From positions 1-5,255 of the forward strand of contig JAURFJ010000085.1 of NCBI GenBank assembly GCA_030834365.1: a DNA stretch of 5,255 bases, given 5' to 3'. Below, in pieces: positions 1-5,255 of the stretch. Position 1 is the first letter of the stretch; each line of letters starts with the position of its first letter. This DNA comes from Flavobacteriaceae bacterium (GTDB lineage Bacteria > Bacteroidota > Bacteroidia > Flavobacteriales > Flavobacteriaceae). The position numbers and the translations under genes were made by a program. The notes under the pieces are model-generated. The model ran no database searches and was not told where the DNA came from. It saw nothing but the letters and a program-made list of their open reading frames with translations.

Positions 1-30
1 CGAAGCCTTTAAAAGGATACGAGTAAAGTA

Positions 31-60
31 TTTGCGCTACCCCTGAAGCCCTTATATTTG
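31..60 (+). promoter_or_regulatory. Bacteroidetes-type promoter of queE
   Basis: A TTTG at 31-34 and TATATTTG at 53-60 match the Bacteroidetes sigma-factor consensus (TTTG near -33, TAnnTTTG near -7), with an 18-nt spacer, close to the usual 19-21. The -7 box ends 4 nt before the queE ATG at 65. Since the box is normally centred about 7 nt before the transcription start, the transcript should begin at about 62-66, leaving little or no leader. The box match is seen; the start point is inferred. Confidence 0.6.
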
Positions 61-64
61 CGGC

Positions 65-676
65 ATGTTACAAACCAGTCTGGCCCAGTTACCGGTAATG
101 GAGTCGTTTTACACCATTCAAGGTGAGGGTCATTTTCAAGGAACTGCAGCGCATTTTATTCGTTTAGGCGGATGCGACGTAGGCTGTCATTGGTGTGATG
201 TCAAGGAGAGTTGGACTATTGACCAAAAATGGTACAGCTCTATTGAAGCCATCGTACAAGAAGTAGACAGCAGAGCCGAGATCGTAGTTATAACGGGAGG
301 AGAACCGCTTATGCATCAATTAGATACACTAACTGCTGCTCTAAAAGCTGCCGGATTTAAGACCCACATAGAGACCTCAGGTGCACATCCCTTGAGCGGC
401 GAATGGGACTGGATCTGCCTGTCTCCTAAAAAATTCAAGCAGCCGTTACCTGAGATCTACAAACGAGCTGACGAACTGAAATGTATCATCTACAACAAAA
501 GCGACTTTCAATTTGCGCAAGCAGAAGCTGAAAAAGTAAGTGAAAGCTGCATGCTAATGCTTCAGCCCGAATGGGAGGTACGCGCTAAAGTGATGCCACT
601 GATGACTGATTTTGTCATGGCTCATCCAGTGTGGAAAATCACACTTCAAACCCATAAGTATTTGGGTGTTCCTTAA
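65..676 (+). CDS. queE: 7-carboxy-7-deazaguanine synthase (radical SAM)
   Basis: QueE converts 6-carboxy-5,6,7,8-tetrahydropterin to 7-carboxy-7-deazaguanine, the ring-contraction step of the queuosine precursor (preQ0) pathway in the cytoplasm. The 203-aa protein starts with the family motif FYTIQGEG (residues 15-22). It then has a radical-SAM [4Fe-4S] cluster motif of the CX3CX2C type (Cys37, Cys41, Cys44), which is the QueE variant and not the common CX3CX2C spacing with a longer insert. TGGEP (77-81) is the SAM-binding GGE motif. HIETSG (101-106), SPK (120-122), LQPEW (166-170) and the terminal LQTHKYLGVP complete the short Bacteroidetes form. Length and both ends are intact. The ATG at 65 lies directly after a promoter box, which supports this start. 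No queC, queD or queF is nearby, so the pathway partners must be elsewhere. The next gene has its own promoter box 13 nt after the queE stop. Confidence 0.95.
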   Translation: MLQTSLAQLPVMESFYTIQGEGHFQGTAAHFIRLGGCDVGCHWCDVKESWTIDQKWYSSIEAIVQEVDSRAEIVVITGGEPLMHQLDTLTAALKAAGFKTHIETSGAHPLSGEWDWICLSPKKFKQPLPEIYKRADELKCIIYNKSDFQFAQAEAEKVSESCMLMLQPEWEVRAKVMPLMTDFVMAHPVWKITLQTHKYLGVP

Positions 677-689
677 CAGGCTATTTGTG

Positions 690-697
690 TATTTTTG
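690..697 (+). promoter_or_regulatory. -7 box ahead of the lipoprotein gene
   Basis: TATTTTTG at 690-697 matches TAnnTTTG exactly and ends 4 nt (CCCC) before the ATG at 702, the same geometry as at queE. The -33 element is less clear: a TTTG at 661-664 would give a 25-nt spacer, longer than usual, while TGTT at 667-670 has better spacing but poor sequence. The box lies in the 25-nt gap after queE, so it probably drives the lipoprotein-hydrolase-VOC unit independently of queE. The predicted transcript begins at about the ATG. Confidence 0.5.
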
Positions 698-701
698 CCC
701 C

Positions 702-1223
702 ATGAAAAATGGAATAATCCTAAGCCTTTTTGCAGTAATTCTGCACAGCTGTGGCCCCTCTAACGAGATGTTAATGAGCGAGAGCCAACTCGGCCAGCTT
801 CAATCTACCGACAGCATCCAAAACGCTGCTACGGTATTTAGCACAGACTCTGTAGCCTACGAACGCATTAGCACCGGCGAATTAGTTGGTATTACAATAT
901 TTAATAAAGAGCAGAAAAGACGCCTACAGCTTAAGGCTAATTTAGATCAGCGCATTGAAGTTGTTCAGGTTTTTGATAGCCTTTACAAGACCCAAAAAGG
1001 TATTGGAGTGGGCAAAACTGTAGGAGACCTGAAAAAGGTATACACCATTGATCAGGTGGTACCCTCGATTAGAAGCATTTCTATTTACGTAAAAGAATCA
1101 CCCTTATTATTTCTGTTTGATCGCAGCGAACTACCCGAGAGCCTGAAGTATAATTTTGATCCTATTGATCCGGTGCAACTACCTGCAGAAGCCGTGATTA
1201 ATCAGGTCATCATCAGCTGGTAA
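702..1223 (+). CDS. uncharacterised small lipoprotein
   Basis: I do not recognise a named family. The 173-aa product begins MKNGIILSLFAVILHSCGPS: one Lys, a hydrophobic core and a lipobox LHSC with the lipidated Cys at residue 17, so it should be exported by Sec and anchored in the envelope. After a Ser/Gln/Thr-rich linker (about residues 18-45) comes a compact alpha/beta domain with a run GIGVGKTVGDLKKVY around residues 99-113 and a C-terminus INQVIISW. This resembles small Bacteroidetes envelope proteins of unknown function in which a 'GI.vG.t..dL' segment precedes a beta strand; that resemblance is from memory. The frame is open upstream to an ATG at 612, but that extension would overlap queE by 65 nt and bury the signal peptide. 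The ATG at 702, just after a promoter box, is therefore chosen. The hydrolase gene follows after 1 nt. Confidence 0.8.
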   Translation: MKNGIILSLFAVILHSCGPSNEMLMSESQLGQLQSTDSIQNAATVFSTDSVAYERISTGELVGITIFNKEQKRRLQLKANLDQRIEVVQVFDSLYKTQKGIGVGKTVGDLKKVYTIDQVVPSIRSISIYVKESPLLFLFDRSELPESLKYNFDPIDPVQLPAEAVINQVIISW

Positions 1224-1224
1224 C

Positions 1225-2070
1225 ATGCGTCAATTCATAGTTTTTGTCGTTCCTAAAATCTTAGGAACCTACTTCAATTTAGTCTCCCTTTTCTCCATGG
1301 AAAAAGCGGGCCTTCTAGCTATGCAAACCTTCGCTAAGGTCAGAAGAAGCCAGCTGCGAAACGGAAAAAAAATACCCCTACTTGAACAAGCAAGAAGTGA
1401 GATATTAGAGGTCTCTGGCATGCAGATCCAGAGCTATCACTGGCCTGGAGATAAAGATTCGGTTTTACTACTACATGGTTGGGAGAGCAATACCAATCGG
1501 TGGAGAAACCTGATTCAAACTATGCGCCAAGAGGGCTATAACATCTACGCATTGGATGCTCCGGCTCACGGAAACTCAACGGGAACTTACCACCTGCTTC
1601 CCGACTTCGTAGAAGCGGCCTATCAGCTAACCCAGAAGCACCACATCAAGCACCTCATAGGACACTCTATGGGTGGAATGGCCATACTTTACTTACTCTA
1701 CAAACACCAAAACACCTCTGTTCGCTCATTTGTAACCTTAGGCGCCCCAGCCGATTTTTCACTTATTGTTTCAGGATATCAAAGAAGAGTTCCCTTCAAC
1801 CGCCGTGTATATCGCGCACTCGATACGCAAATGAACAAGCTAGTCGAAATGGATATCGACTCATTTTCGAGCATTCGTTTTGCAAAGCACATCGAACAAA
1901 AGGCCTTAATTATGCATGATCGAAGCGATCAGACCATACCGCACAGCCAGTCAATAGCCGTTCACAATGCCTTGCCTAATAGCGAATTAGTGCTCACCGA
2001 AAAAAATGGCCATTCTATGCATCAAGCTGAAGTTTGTGAGAAAATCAGCTTATTTTTAGCTACAAACTAA
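1225..2070 (+). CDS. alpha/beta-fold hydrolase, substrate unknown
   Basis: A 281-aa serine hydrolase of the alpha/beta-hydrolase superfamily, expected to cleave an ester, thioester or similar bond. An N-terminal segment of about 60 residues, hydrophobic in its first half, precedes the fold; such segments occur in related Bacteroidetes hydrolases and may associate with the membrane. The core then shows LLLHGWE (81-87, oxyanion-hole region), DAPAHGNS (111-118), the nucleophile elbow GHSMGG with Ser148, a probable catalytic Asp235 in HDRSDQTIP (231-239) and His263 in NGHSMH (261-266). The triad is complete and the length is normal, so the enzyme should be active. No lipase-type signal peptide is evident, so a cytoplasmic or inner-membrane-associated enzyme is most likely. 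The gene starts 1 nt after the lipoprotein stop and ends 7 nt before the VOC gene, suggesting cotranscription and translational coupling. Motifs alone do not give the substrate. Confidence 0.9.
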   Translation: MRQFIVFVVPKILGTYFNLVSLFSMEKAGLLAMQTFAKVRRSQLRNGKKIPLLEQARSEILEVSGMQIQSYHWPGDKDSVLLLHGWESNTNRWRNLIQTMRQEGYNIYALDAPAHGNSTGTYHLLPDFVEAAYQLTQKHHIKHLIGHSMGGMAILYLLYKHQNTSVRSFVTLGAPADFSLIVSGYQRRVPFNRRVYRALDTQMNKLVEMDIDSFSSIRFAKHIEQKALIMHDRSDQTIPHSQSIAVHNALPNSELVLTEKNGHSMHQAEVCEKISLFLATN

Positions 2071-2077
2071 ATCGATC

Positions 2078-2497
2078 ATGAGTCTACAACCCTTTCACCT
2101 TGCGATTCCAGTTAATAACCTCTCTGAAGCGCGCTCGTTTTACACTAATATATTGGCCTTTGAAGAAGGGCGAAGCAGCGATCATTGGGTAGACTATAAC
2201 TTCTTCGGCCACCAACTGGTCATTCACCTAGACCCCAATCACAAAGGTGTAATGGTTGCCAACGCGGTAGACGGAAAAGACGTCCCGGTTCCGCATTTTG
2301 GAGTCGTGTTAGAGTGGAGTGATTTTGATGCCTTCGCCGATAGAATCCGACAAAAAGGAATAAACTTTATTATAGAACCTTATCTGCGTTTCGAGGGACT
2401 ACCTGGCGAACAGAAAACGCTCTTTTTTAAAGATCCTTCTGGAAATGCGCTAGAATTTAAAAGCTTTAAGCACCTATCTGCCCTTTTCGCTACCTAG
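2078..2497 (+). CDS. VOC-family protein (glyoxalase/dioxygenase fold)
   Basis: A 139-aa vicinal-oxygen-chelate protein with two beta-alpha-beta-beta-beta modules. FHLAIPVNNLSEARSFY (6-22) is the first module's opening strand and helix, PHFGVVLEW (72-80) opens the second, and FFKDPSGNALEFKSF (116-130) is the closing strand. His7, His73 and Glu126 sit where VOC enzymes hold their divalent metal (2-His-1-Glu); GHQLVIHL (44-51) adds two more histidines near the site. The pattern GRSSDHWVDYNFFGHQ plus HFGVVL and the RFEGLPGEQ segment resembles a bacterial VOC subgroup often annotated as 'dioxygenase/glyoxalase' with no assigned reaction; this is recalled, not searched. Metal-dependent enzyme activity is likely, but the substrate cannot be inferred. 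The gene is last in the plus-strand block and its TAG overlaps the folD stop. Confidence 0.88.
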   Translation: MSLQPFHLAIPVNNLSEARSFYTNILAFEEGRSSDHWVDYNFFGHQLVIHLDPNHKGVMVANAVDGKDVPVPHFGVVLEWSDFDAFADRIRQKGINFIIEPYLRFEGLPGEQKTLFFKDPSGNALEFKSFKHLSALFAT

Positions 2498-2525
2498 ACT
2501 TCACTGCGCTCTCGCGCTAAAAGGG
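2481..2525. other. inverted repeat spanning the convergent stops
   Basis: CCCTTTTCGC (2481-2490) and GCTAAAAGGG (2516-2525) are complementary at 9 of 10 positions, with a 25-nt loop containing a smaller GCGC-TCTC-GCGC hairpin (2506-2517; GAGA loop on the minus strand). The structure straddles both stop codons and could help end transcription from each side, because there is no intergenic space for a normal terminator. Neither arm is followed by a clean T-run, and both arms lie inside coding sequence, so it may be chance. Confidence 0.25.
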
Positions 2526-3372
2526 TATTCTTCAGTAGCATGGCTATGGTCATGGGGCCCACACCTCCAGGAACTGGAGTAATAAAGGACGCCTTCGGGG
2601 CGACCTGATCAAAGTCGACATCTCCAACAATGCGATACCCCTTGGGCGCATCTGCATCTGACACACGGGTTATGCCCACATCGATAACAACCGCTCCAGG
2701 CTTAACCATATCGGCATTAACGAAATTGGGGATTCCCAGTGCCGACACAACAATATCTGCCTGAAGCACCAAGGTCTTTAAGTCGGTGGTGCGTGAGTGG
2801 GCTAGGGTCACAGTAGCATTCGCATACTTACCCTTTTGACTGAGCAGTATACTAATGGGCCTACCAACGATATGGGATCTTCCTATGACAATGGCGTGTT
2901 TTCCTTGGGTGTCTATGTCGTAGCGCTCCAAAAGTTGCATAATTCCATAAGGAGTAGCCGGAATAAACGATTCGAGCTCAAGAGCCATACGACCAAAGTT
3001 GGCCGGATGAAAACCGTCTACATCTTTCTTAGGATCAATAGCCAAGAGTACCTTTTCTTCATCAATGTGCCTGGGTAGTGGAAGCTGAACAATATACCCA
3101 TCTATTTCTGCATTGGCATTGAGTTCTTTGACCTTATCTAACAAAGCCTCTTCAGTGGTGTCTTCAGGCAGTTTTACAAGCGTAGATTGAAAACCCACTT
3201 GCTCGCAAGCCTTTACCTTACTCGACACATAGGTCAGACTCGCTCCATCGTTTCCGACAATTACGGCTGCCAAGTGCGGTACTTTTTTGCCCTGTTGACG
3301 CAGAACGGCCACATCAGCTGCTATCTCTTCTTTGAGCTCTTGGCTCGTCTTTTTTCCGTCTAAAATGATCAT
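2494..3372 (-). CDS. folD: methylene-THF dehydrogenase / cyclohydrolase
   Basis: FolD interconverts 5,10-methylene-, 5,10-methenyl- and 10-formyl-tetrahydrofolate in the cytoplasm with NAD(P), supplying one-carbon units for purines and formyl-Met-tRNA. The 292-aa protein is full length. Its N-terminal catalytic domain has TYVSSKVKACEQVG (47-60) with the conserved Tyr48 and catalytic Lys52, DGYIVQLPLP (91-100) with Gln96, and PKKDVDGFHP (114-123) with Asp119. The Rossmann domain has GRSHIVGRP (164-172) for the cofactor, followed by the C-terminal signature TPVPGGVGPMTIAML (265-279). All key residues are present. The ATG lies 1 nt after the ffh stop, so folD should be cotranscribed with ffh and rely on translational coupling; no separate promoter box was seen. 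Its TAG shares four bases with the TAG of the convergent VOC gene. Confidence 0.96.
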   Translation of the reverse strand: MIILDGKKTSQELKEEIAADVAVLRQQGKKVPHLAAVIVGNDGASLTYVSSKVKACEQVGFQSTLVKLPEDTTEEALLDKVKELNANAEIDGYIVQLPLPRHIDEEKVLLAIDPKKDVDGFHPANFGRMALELESFIPATPYGIMQLLERYDIDTQGKHAIVIGRSHIVGRPISILLSQKGKYANATVTLAHSRTTDLKTLVLQADIVVSALGIPNFVNADMVKPGAVVIDVGITRVSDADAPKGYRIVGDVDFDQVAPKASFITPVPGGVGPMTIAMLLKNTLLARERSEV

Positions 3373-3373
3373 A

Positions 3374-4708
3374 CTAGCGCGTCTTCATATTTTGCATCAT
3401 TTGCATCATATTTCTTCCTTTGGCTCCTTGCATCATCTTCATCATTTTACTCATCTGTTCAAACTGCTTAATCAGCTTATTCACCTCTTGTATATCTCTT
3501 CCGCTTCCATTGGCAATGCGTTTCTTTCGATTCGCATCAATTAGTCTAGGTTGGCTGCGCTCAGAAGGAGTCATCGAATAAATCATTGCCTCAATGTGCT
3601 TAAAGGCGTCATCATCAATATCTAGTCCTTTGGTGGCTTTGGCCATTCCAGGGATCATAGAAACGAGATCCTTCATAGGGCCCATTTTTTTGATCTGCTG
3701 TATTTGTGATAGAAAATCATCGAACCCAAAGGTCTCCTTGGCAATCTTCTTTTGAATTTTTCGGGCTTCTTCTTCGTCAAACTGCTCTTGGGCGCGCTCA
3801 ACGAGCGAGACCACATCGCCCATCCCCAGAATGCGATCGGCCATACGATCTGGATGAAAGACATCCAGGGCATCAAGCTTTTCACCCGTACCTACAAACT
3901 TAATGGGTTTGTTGACTACAGATCGTATGGTAAGTGCAGCCCCTCCGCGAGTGTCCCCATCTAACTTGGTAAGCACTACTCCGTCAAAATCGAGCACGTC
4001 ATTAAAGGCCTTAGCGGTATTAACAGCGTCTTGACCCGTCATCGCATCTACCACAAAAAGCGTCTCGTCAGGCACGATAGCCATGTGGATAGCCTTGATT
4101 TCATTCATCATCGCTTGGTCTAAAGCCAGACGCCCCGCCGTATCGACAATGACCACATTGAATCCTTCGGCCTTCGCCTTCGCCACCCCTTCTTTGGCAA
4201 TGACTACCGGATCTTTCTCTTCTTTATTTGAGTATACCGCAACACCGAGTTGATCTCCTACAATATGAAGCTGATCAATCGCCGCGGGTCGATAGACATC
4301 GCAGGCAACCAGTAAGGGCTTTTTTGTCTTTTTGTTTTTTAAATAGTTTGCAAGCTTACCTGAGAACGTGGTTTTACCTGATCCCTGAAGACCAGCCATT
4401 AAGACCACGCTAAGCCCTGGTTTAAGGGCAATATCCGTACTGCTGGCTCCCATGAGCAGGGCCAACTCGTCTCGGACGATTTTAACCATTAGTTGTCCGG
4501 GCTGAAGCGATTGCAAAACCTCCTGGCCCAGCGCCTTCTCCTTTACTGTATTCGTGAACTCTTTGGCGATCTTATAGTTGACATCGGCGTCTAGAAGTGC
4601 CTTTCGGATCTCCTTCATCGACTCTGCGATATTCAATTCGTTGATCTTGCCTTTTCCCTTCAACTTATGAAGGGCACCTTCAATTCTAGTACTTAATTGG
4701 TCAAACAT
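3374..4708 (-). CDS. ffh: signal recognition particle GTPase Ffh
   Basis: Ffh binds SRP RNA and hydrophobic signal sequences on ribosomes and, with the FtsY receptor, delivers membrane proteins to the translocon. The 444-aa protein has the helical N domain (about 1-90) and then the G domain: P-loop GLQGSGKTT (106-114), DVYRPAA (137-143), DTAGR (189-193), TKLDGD (247-252) and GTGEK (273-277). The M domain follows (about 325-430), with IANGSGRDIQEVNKLIKQF (398-416) as the RNA-binding helix-turn-helix. A methionine-rich tail has ten Met in the last 26 residues, matching the flexible 'methionine bristles' that contact signal sequences. Length and motifs are normal. No SRP RNA gene is in the window. 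A TAnnTTTG box lies 31 nt upstream of the ATG. ffh is followed by folD after 1 nt. Confidence 0.97.
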   Translation of the reverse strand: MFDQLSTRIEGALHKLKGKGKINELNIAESMKEIRKALLDADVNYKIAKEFTNTVKEKALGQEVLQSLQPGQLMVKIVRDELALLMGASSTDIALKPGLSVVLMAGLQGSGKTTFSGKLANYLKNKKTKKPLLVACDVYRPAAIDQLHIVGDQLGVAVYSNKEEKDPVVIAKEGVAKAKAEGFNVVIVDTAGRLALDQAMMNEIKAIHMAIVPDETLFVVDAMTGQDAVNTAKAFNDVLDFDGVVLTKLDGDTRGGAALTIRSVVNKPIKFVGTGEKLDALDVFHPDRMADRILGMGDVVSLVERAQEQFDEEEARKIQKKIAKETFGFDDFLSQIQQIKKMGPMKDLVSMIPGMAKATKGLDIDDDAFKHIEAMIYSMTPSERSQPRLIDANRKKRIANGSGRDIQEVNKLIKQFEQMSKMMKMMQGAKGRNMMQMMQNMKTR

Positions 4709-4730
4709 AAGGGTCAGTGCATTCGTTTTG

Positions 4731-4749
4731 AAGTACTGGCAAAAGTACT
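4731..4749. repeat. AAGTACT direct repeat at the ffh promoter
   Basis: AAGTACT occurs at 4731-4737 and again at 4743-4749, a 12-bp period of about one helical turn. Each copy contains the palindrome AGTACT. The second copy overlaps the ffh -7 box and the first covers the predicted transcription start. This placement would suit a repressor or other regulator, but a 7-bp repeat pair can arise by chance and no known regulator is recognised. Confidence 0.35.
4740..4747 (-). promoter_or_regulatory. -7 box of ffh-folD
   Basis: Read on the minus strand, TACTTTTG matches TAnnTTTG and lies in the 49-nt gap between the Brp/Blh-like gene and ffh. Transcription would begin near 4735-4737, giving a leader of about 27-30 nt, unlike the near-leaderless plus-strand promoters. 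No convincing TTTG -33 element is visible at the right distance, so this box may be weak or may need an activator. Readthrough from the upstream gene is also possible, because no terminator is seen in the gap. Confidence 0.45.
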
Positions 4750-4757
4750 AAGATTCT

Positions 4758-5255
4758 TTAGGTTTCTAGGAGTCTTTCGATGCGACTCATGACCATTACA
4801 TGCGGAAAGGTTATGGCAGCCAGAAAGTACACCAGCAGCTCGATCACTTGCAGGTCTTGAACATCGAGCACCATTAAAAGCGCAATGAAGGCTATCGCCG
4901 ATATAGCCCAATAGAGATATGAAGAACGCACATAGCTCACAATACCCTTACGCAAAGGCTGGTTATAGAGCAACTTAATTTGGTCGCTGAGCGACGGAAG
5001 GGCGTGCCAAAATGCAAAATACAAAGCGAAAGAGAGCAACAAATCAGTGATCAGAAAGACTCCGAGTAGCACAAGCAACAGCACTGCTTCGATTAAGTAA
5101 GCCTTAACGCTCATCGATTTGTTAGCTAGCGAGAGACCGAAAAATAGGATCAAGGCACATAGCGCAAGCCATTGAAACACTTCGCGAGTTACCTCATAGT
5201 TGGTTATAGCCGAGATAACCTTCGCCGAACTTTCAAAATGAGTAGCAAAGATCAT
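4758..5255 (-). CDS. Brp/Blh-like membrane protein, C-terminal part
   Basis: The 165 residues visible are very hydrophobic, with about four membrane segments (near residues 26-45, 53-83, 112-131 and 136-156). SFALYFAFWHALPSL (75-89) resembles the YF..WH segment of Brp/Blh beta-carotene 15,15'-dioxygenases, and ITFPHVMVM (148-156) resembles the conserved late 'PH' segment of that family. These enzymes cleave beta-carotene to two retinals, the chromophore of proteorhodopsin. Family members are usually about 270-310 aa, and the Met at the window edge is probably internal, so the N-terminal third or more, including other iron-ligand histidines, lies beyond 5255. One oddity is that family members commonly have a second His four residues after the WH His, where this protein has Ser88 (WHALPS). 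It could therefore be a diverged paralogue with another substrate. The family call rests on motif recall without an alignment. Confidence 0.65.
   Translation of the reverse strand: MIFATHFESSAKVISAITNYEVTREVFQWLALCALILFFGLSLANKSMSVKAYLIEAVLLLVLLGVFLITDLLLSFALYFAFWHALPSLSDQIKLLYNQPLRKGIVSYVRSSYLYWAISAIAFIALLMVLDVQDLQVIELLVYFLAAITFPHVMVMSRIERLLET

Noticed and set aside
6..16. CCTTT-A-AAAGG palindrome at the left edge
   Set aside because: The arms are only 5 bp with a 1-nt centre, too small to form a hairpin and common in A/T-rich DNA; no operator is recognised.
1..46. Possible 3' end of an upstream plus-strand gene
   Set aside because: All three plus frames reach a stop within the first 46 bases (ending at 12, 26 and 46). 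The frame ending at 46 reads EAFKRIRVKYLRYP, which could be a C-terminus, but 14 codons are too few to support a gene.
612..701. Upstream extension of the lipoprotein frame to an ATG at 612
   Set aside because: It overlaps the queE 3' end, would place the signal peptide internally, and reads through the promoter box; the ATG at 702 fits lipoprotein architecture.
2836..3078. Plus-strand open frame inside folD
   Set aside because: Antisense shadow of a complete, strongly conserved folD with no promoter or recognisable domain.
3332..3544. Plus-strand open frame rich in His and Leu
   Set aside because: It is antisense to the Met-rich tail of Ffh and the folD start; CAT repeats on the plus strand are just the complement of ATG codons.
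3673..4413. Several short open frames on both strands inside ffh
   Set aside because: All lie out of frame or antisense within a full-length ffh, with low-complexity or implausible products.
4714..4911. Minus-strand 65-codon frame between the Brp/Blh-like gene and ffh
   Set aside because: It mostly overlaps the Brp/Blh-like gene in another frame, and its Cys/Arg/Ser-rich product has no recognisable features.
1..5255. Search for mobile elements, CRISPR, tRNA/rRNA, riboswitches or defence genes
   Set aside because: Coding density is nearly complete with intact housekeeping genes. No transposase, terminal repeats, array-like repeats or structured RNA signatures were seen, and I found no evidence of a novel multi-gene system.

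Overview
The window looks like chromosomal DNA from a marine-type Bacteroidota bacterium, probably in or near the Flavobacteriia. Three things point there: Bacteroidetes-style promoter boxes (TAnnTTTG) instead of E. coli-type -35/-10 boxes, no clear Shine-Dalgarno sequences ahead of the starts, and protein versions (QueE, the alpha/beta hydrolase, a Brp/Blh-like membrane protein) of the type seen in that phylum. The lineage is inferred from signatures read by eye, not from a search.

Layout: two convergent blocks fill almost all of the sequence. The plus-strand block (65-2497) holds queE (7-deazaguanine / queuosine pathway), a small uncharacterised lipoprotein gene, an alpha/beta-fold hydrolase gene and a VOC (glyoxalase/dioxygenase-fold) gene. 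The last three are packed with gaps of 1 and 7 nt and look like one transcription unit. queE and the lipoprotein gene each have a TAnnTTTG box ending exactly 4 nt before the ATG, which suggests leaderless or nearly leaderless mRNAs. The minus-strand block, read from 5255 down to 2494, holds the C-terminal part of a Brp/Blh-like membrane protein (possible beta-carotene cleavage for retinal; cut by the window edge), ffh (SRP GTPase) and folD (one-carbon folate enzyme), with ffh and folD 1 nt apart. The blocks meet with their stop codons sharing one CTAG.

How the genes work together: ffh, folD and queE are core housekeeping genes for membrane targeting, folate one-carbon supply and tRNA modification. 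The lipoprotein, hydrolase and VOC genes are accessory and of unknown physiological role. The Brp/Blh-like gene hints at retinal production and hence possibly a microbial rhodopsin elsewhere in the genome, but no rhodopsin is in this window. No mobile elements, RNA genes, CRISPR arrays or long gene-free stretches were seen. Most of the window is ordinary; the points worth checking are the Brp/Blh histidine motif, the promoter-to-ATG arrangement, the repeat at the ffh promoter and the shared stop codons.
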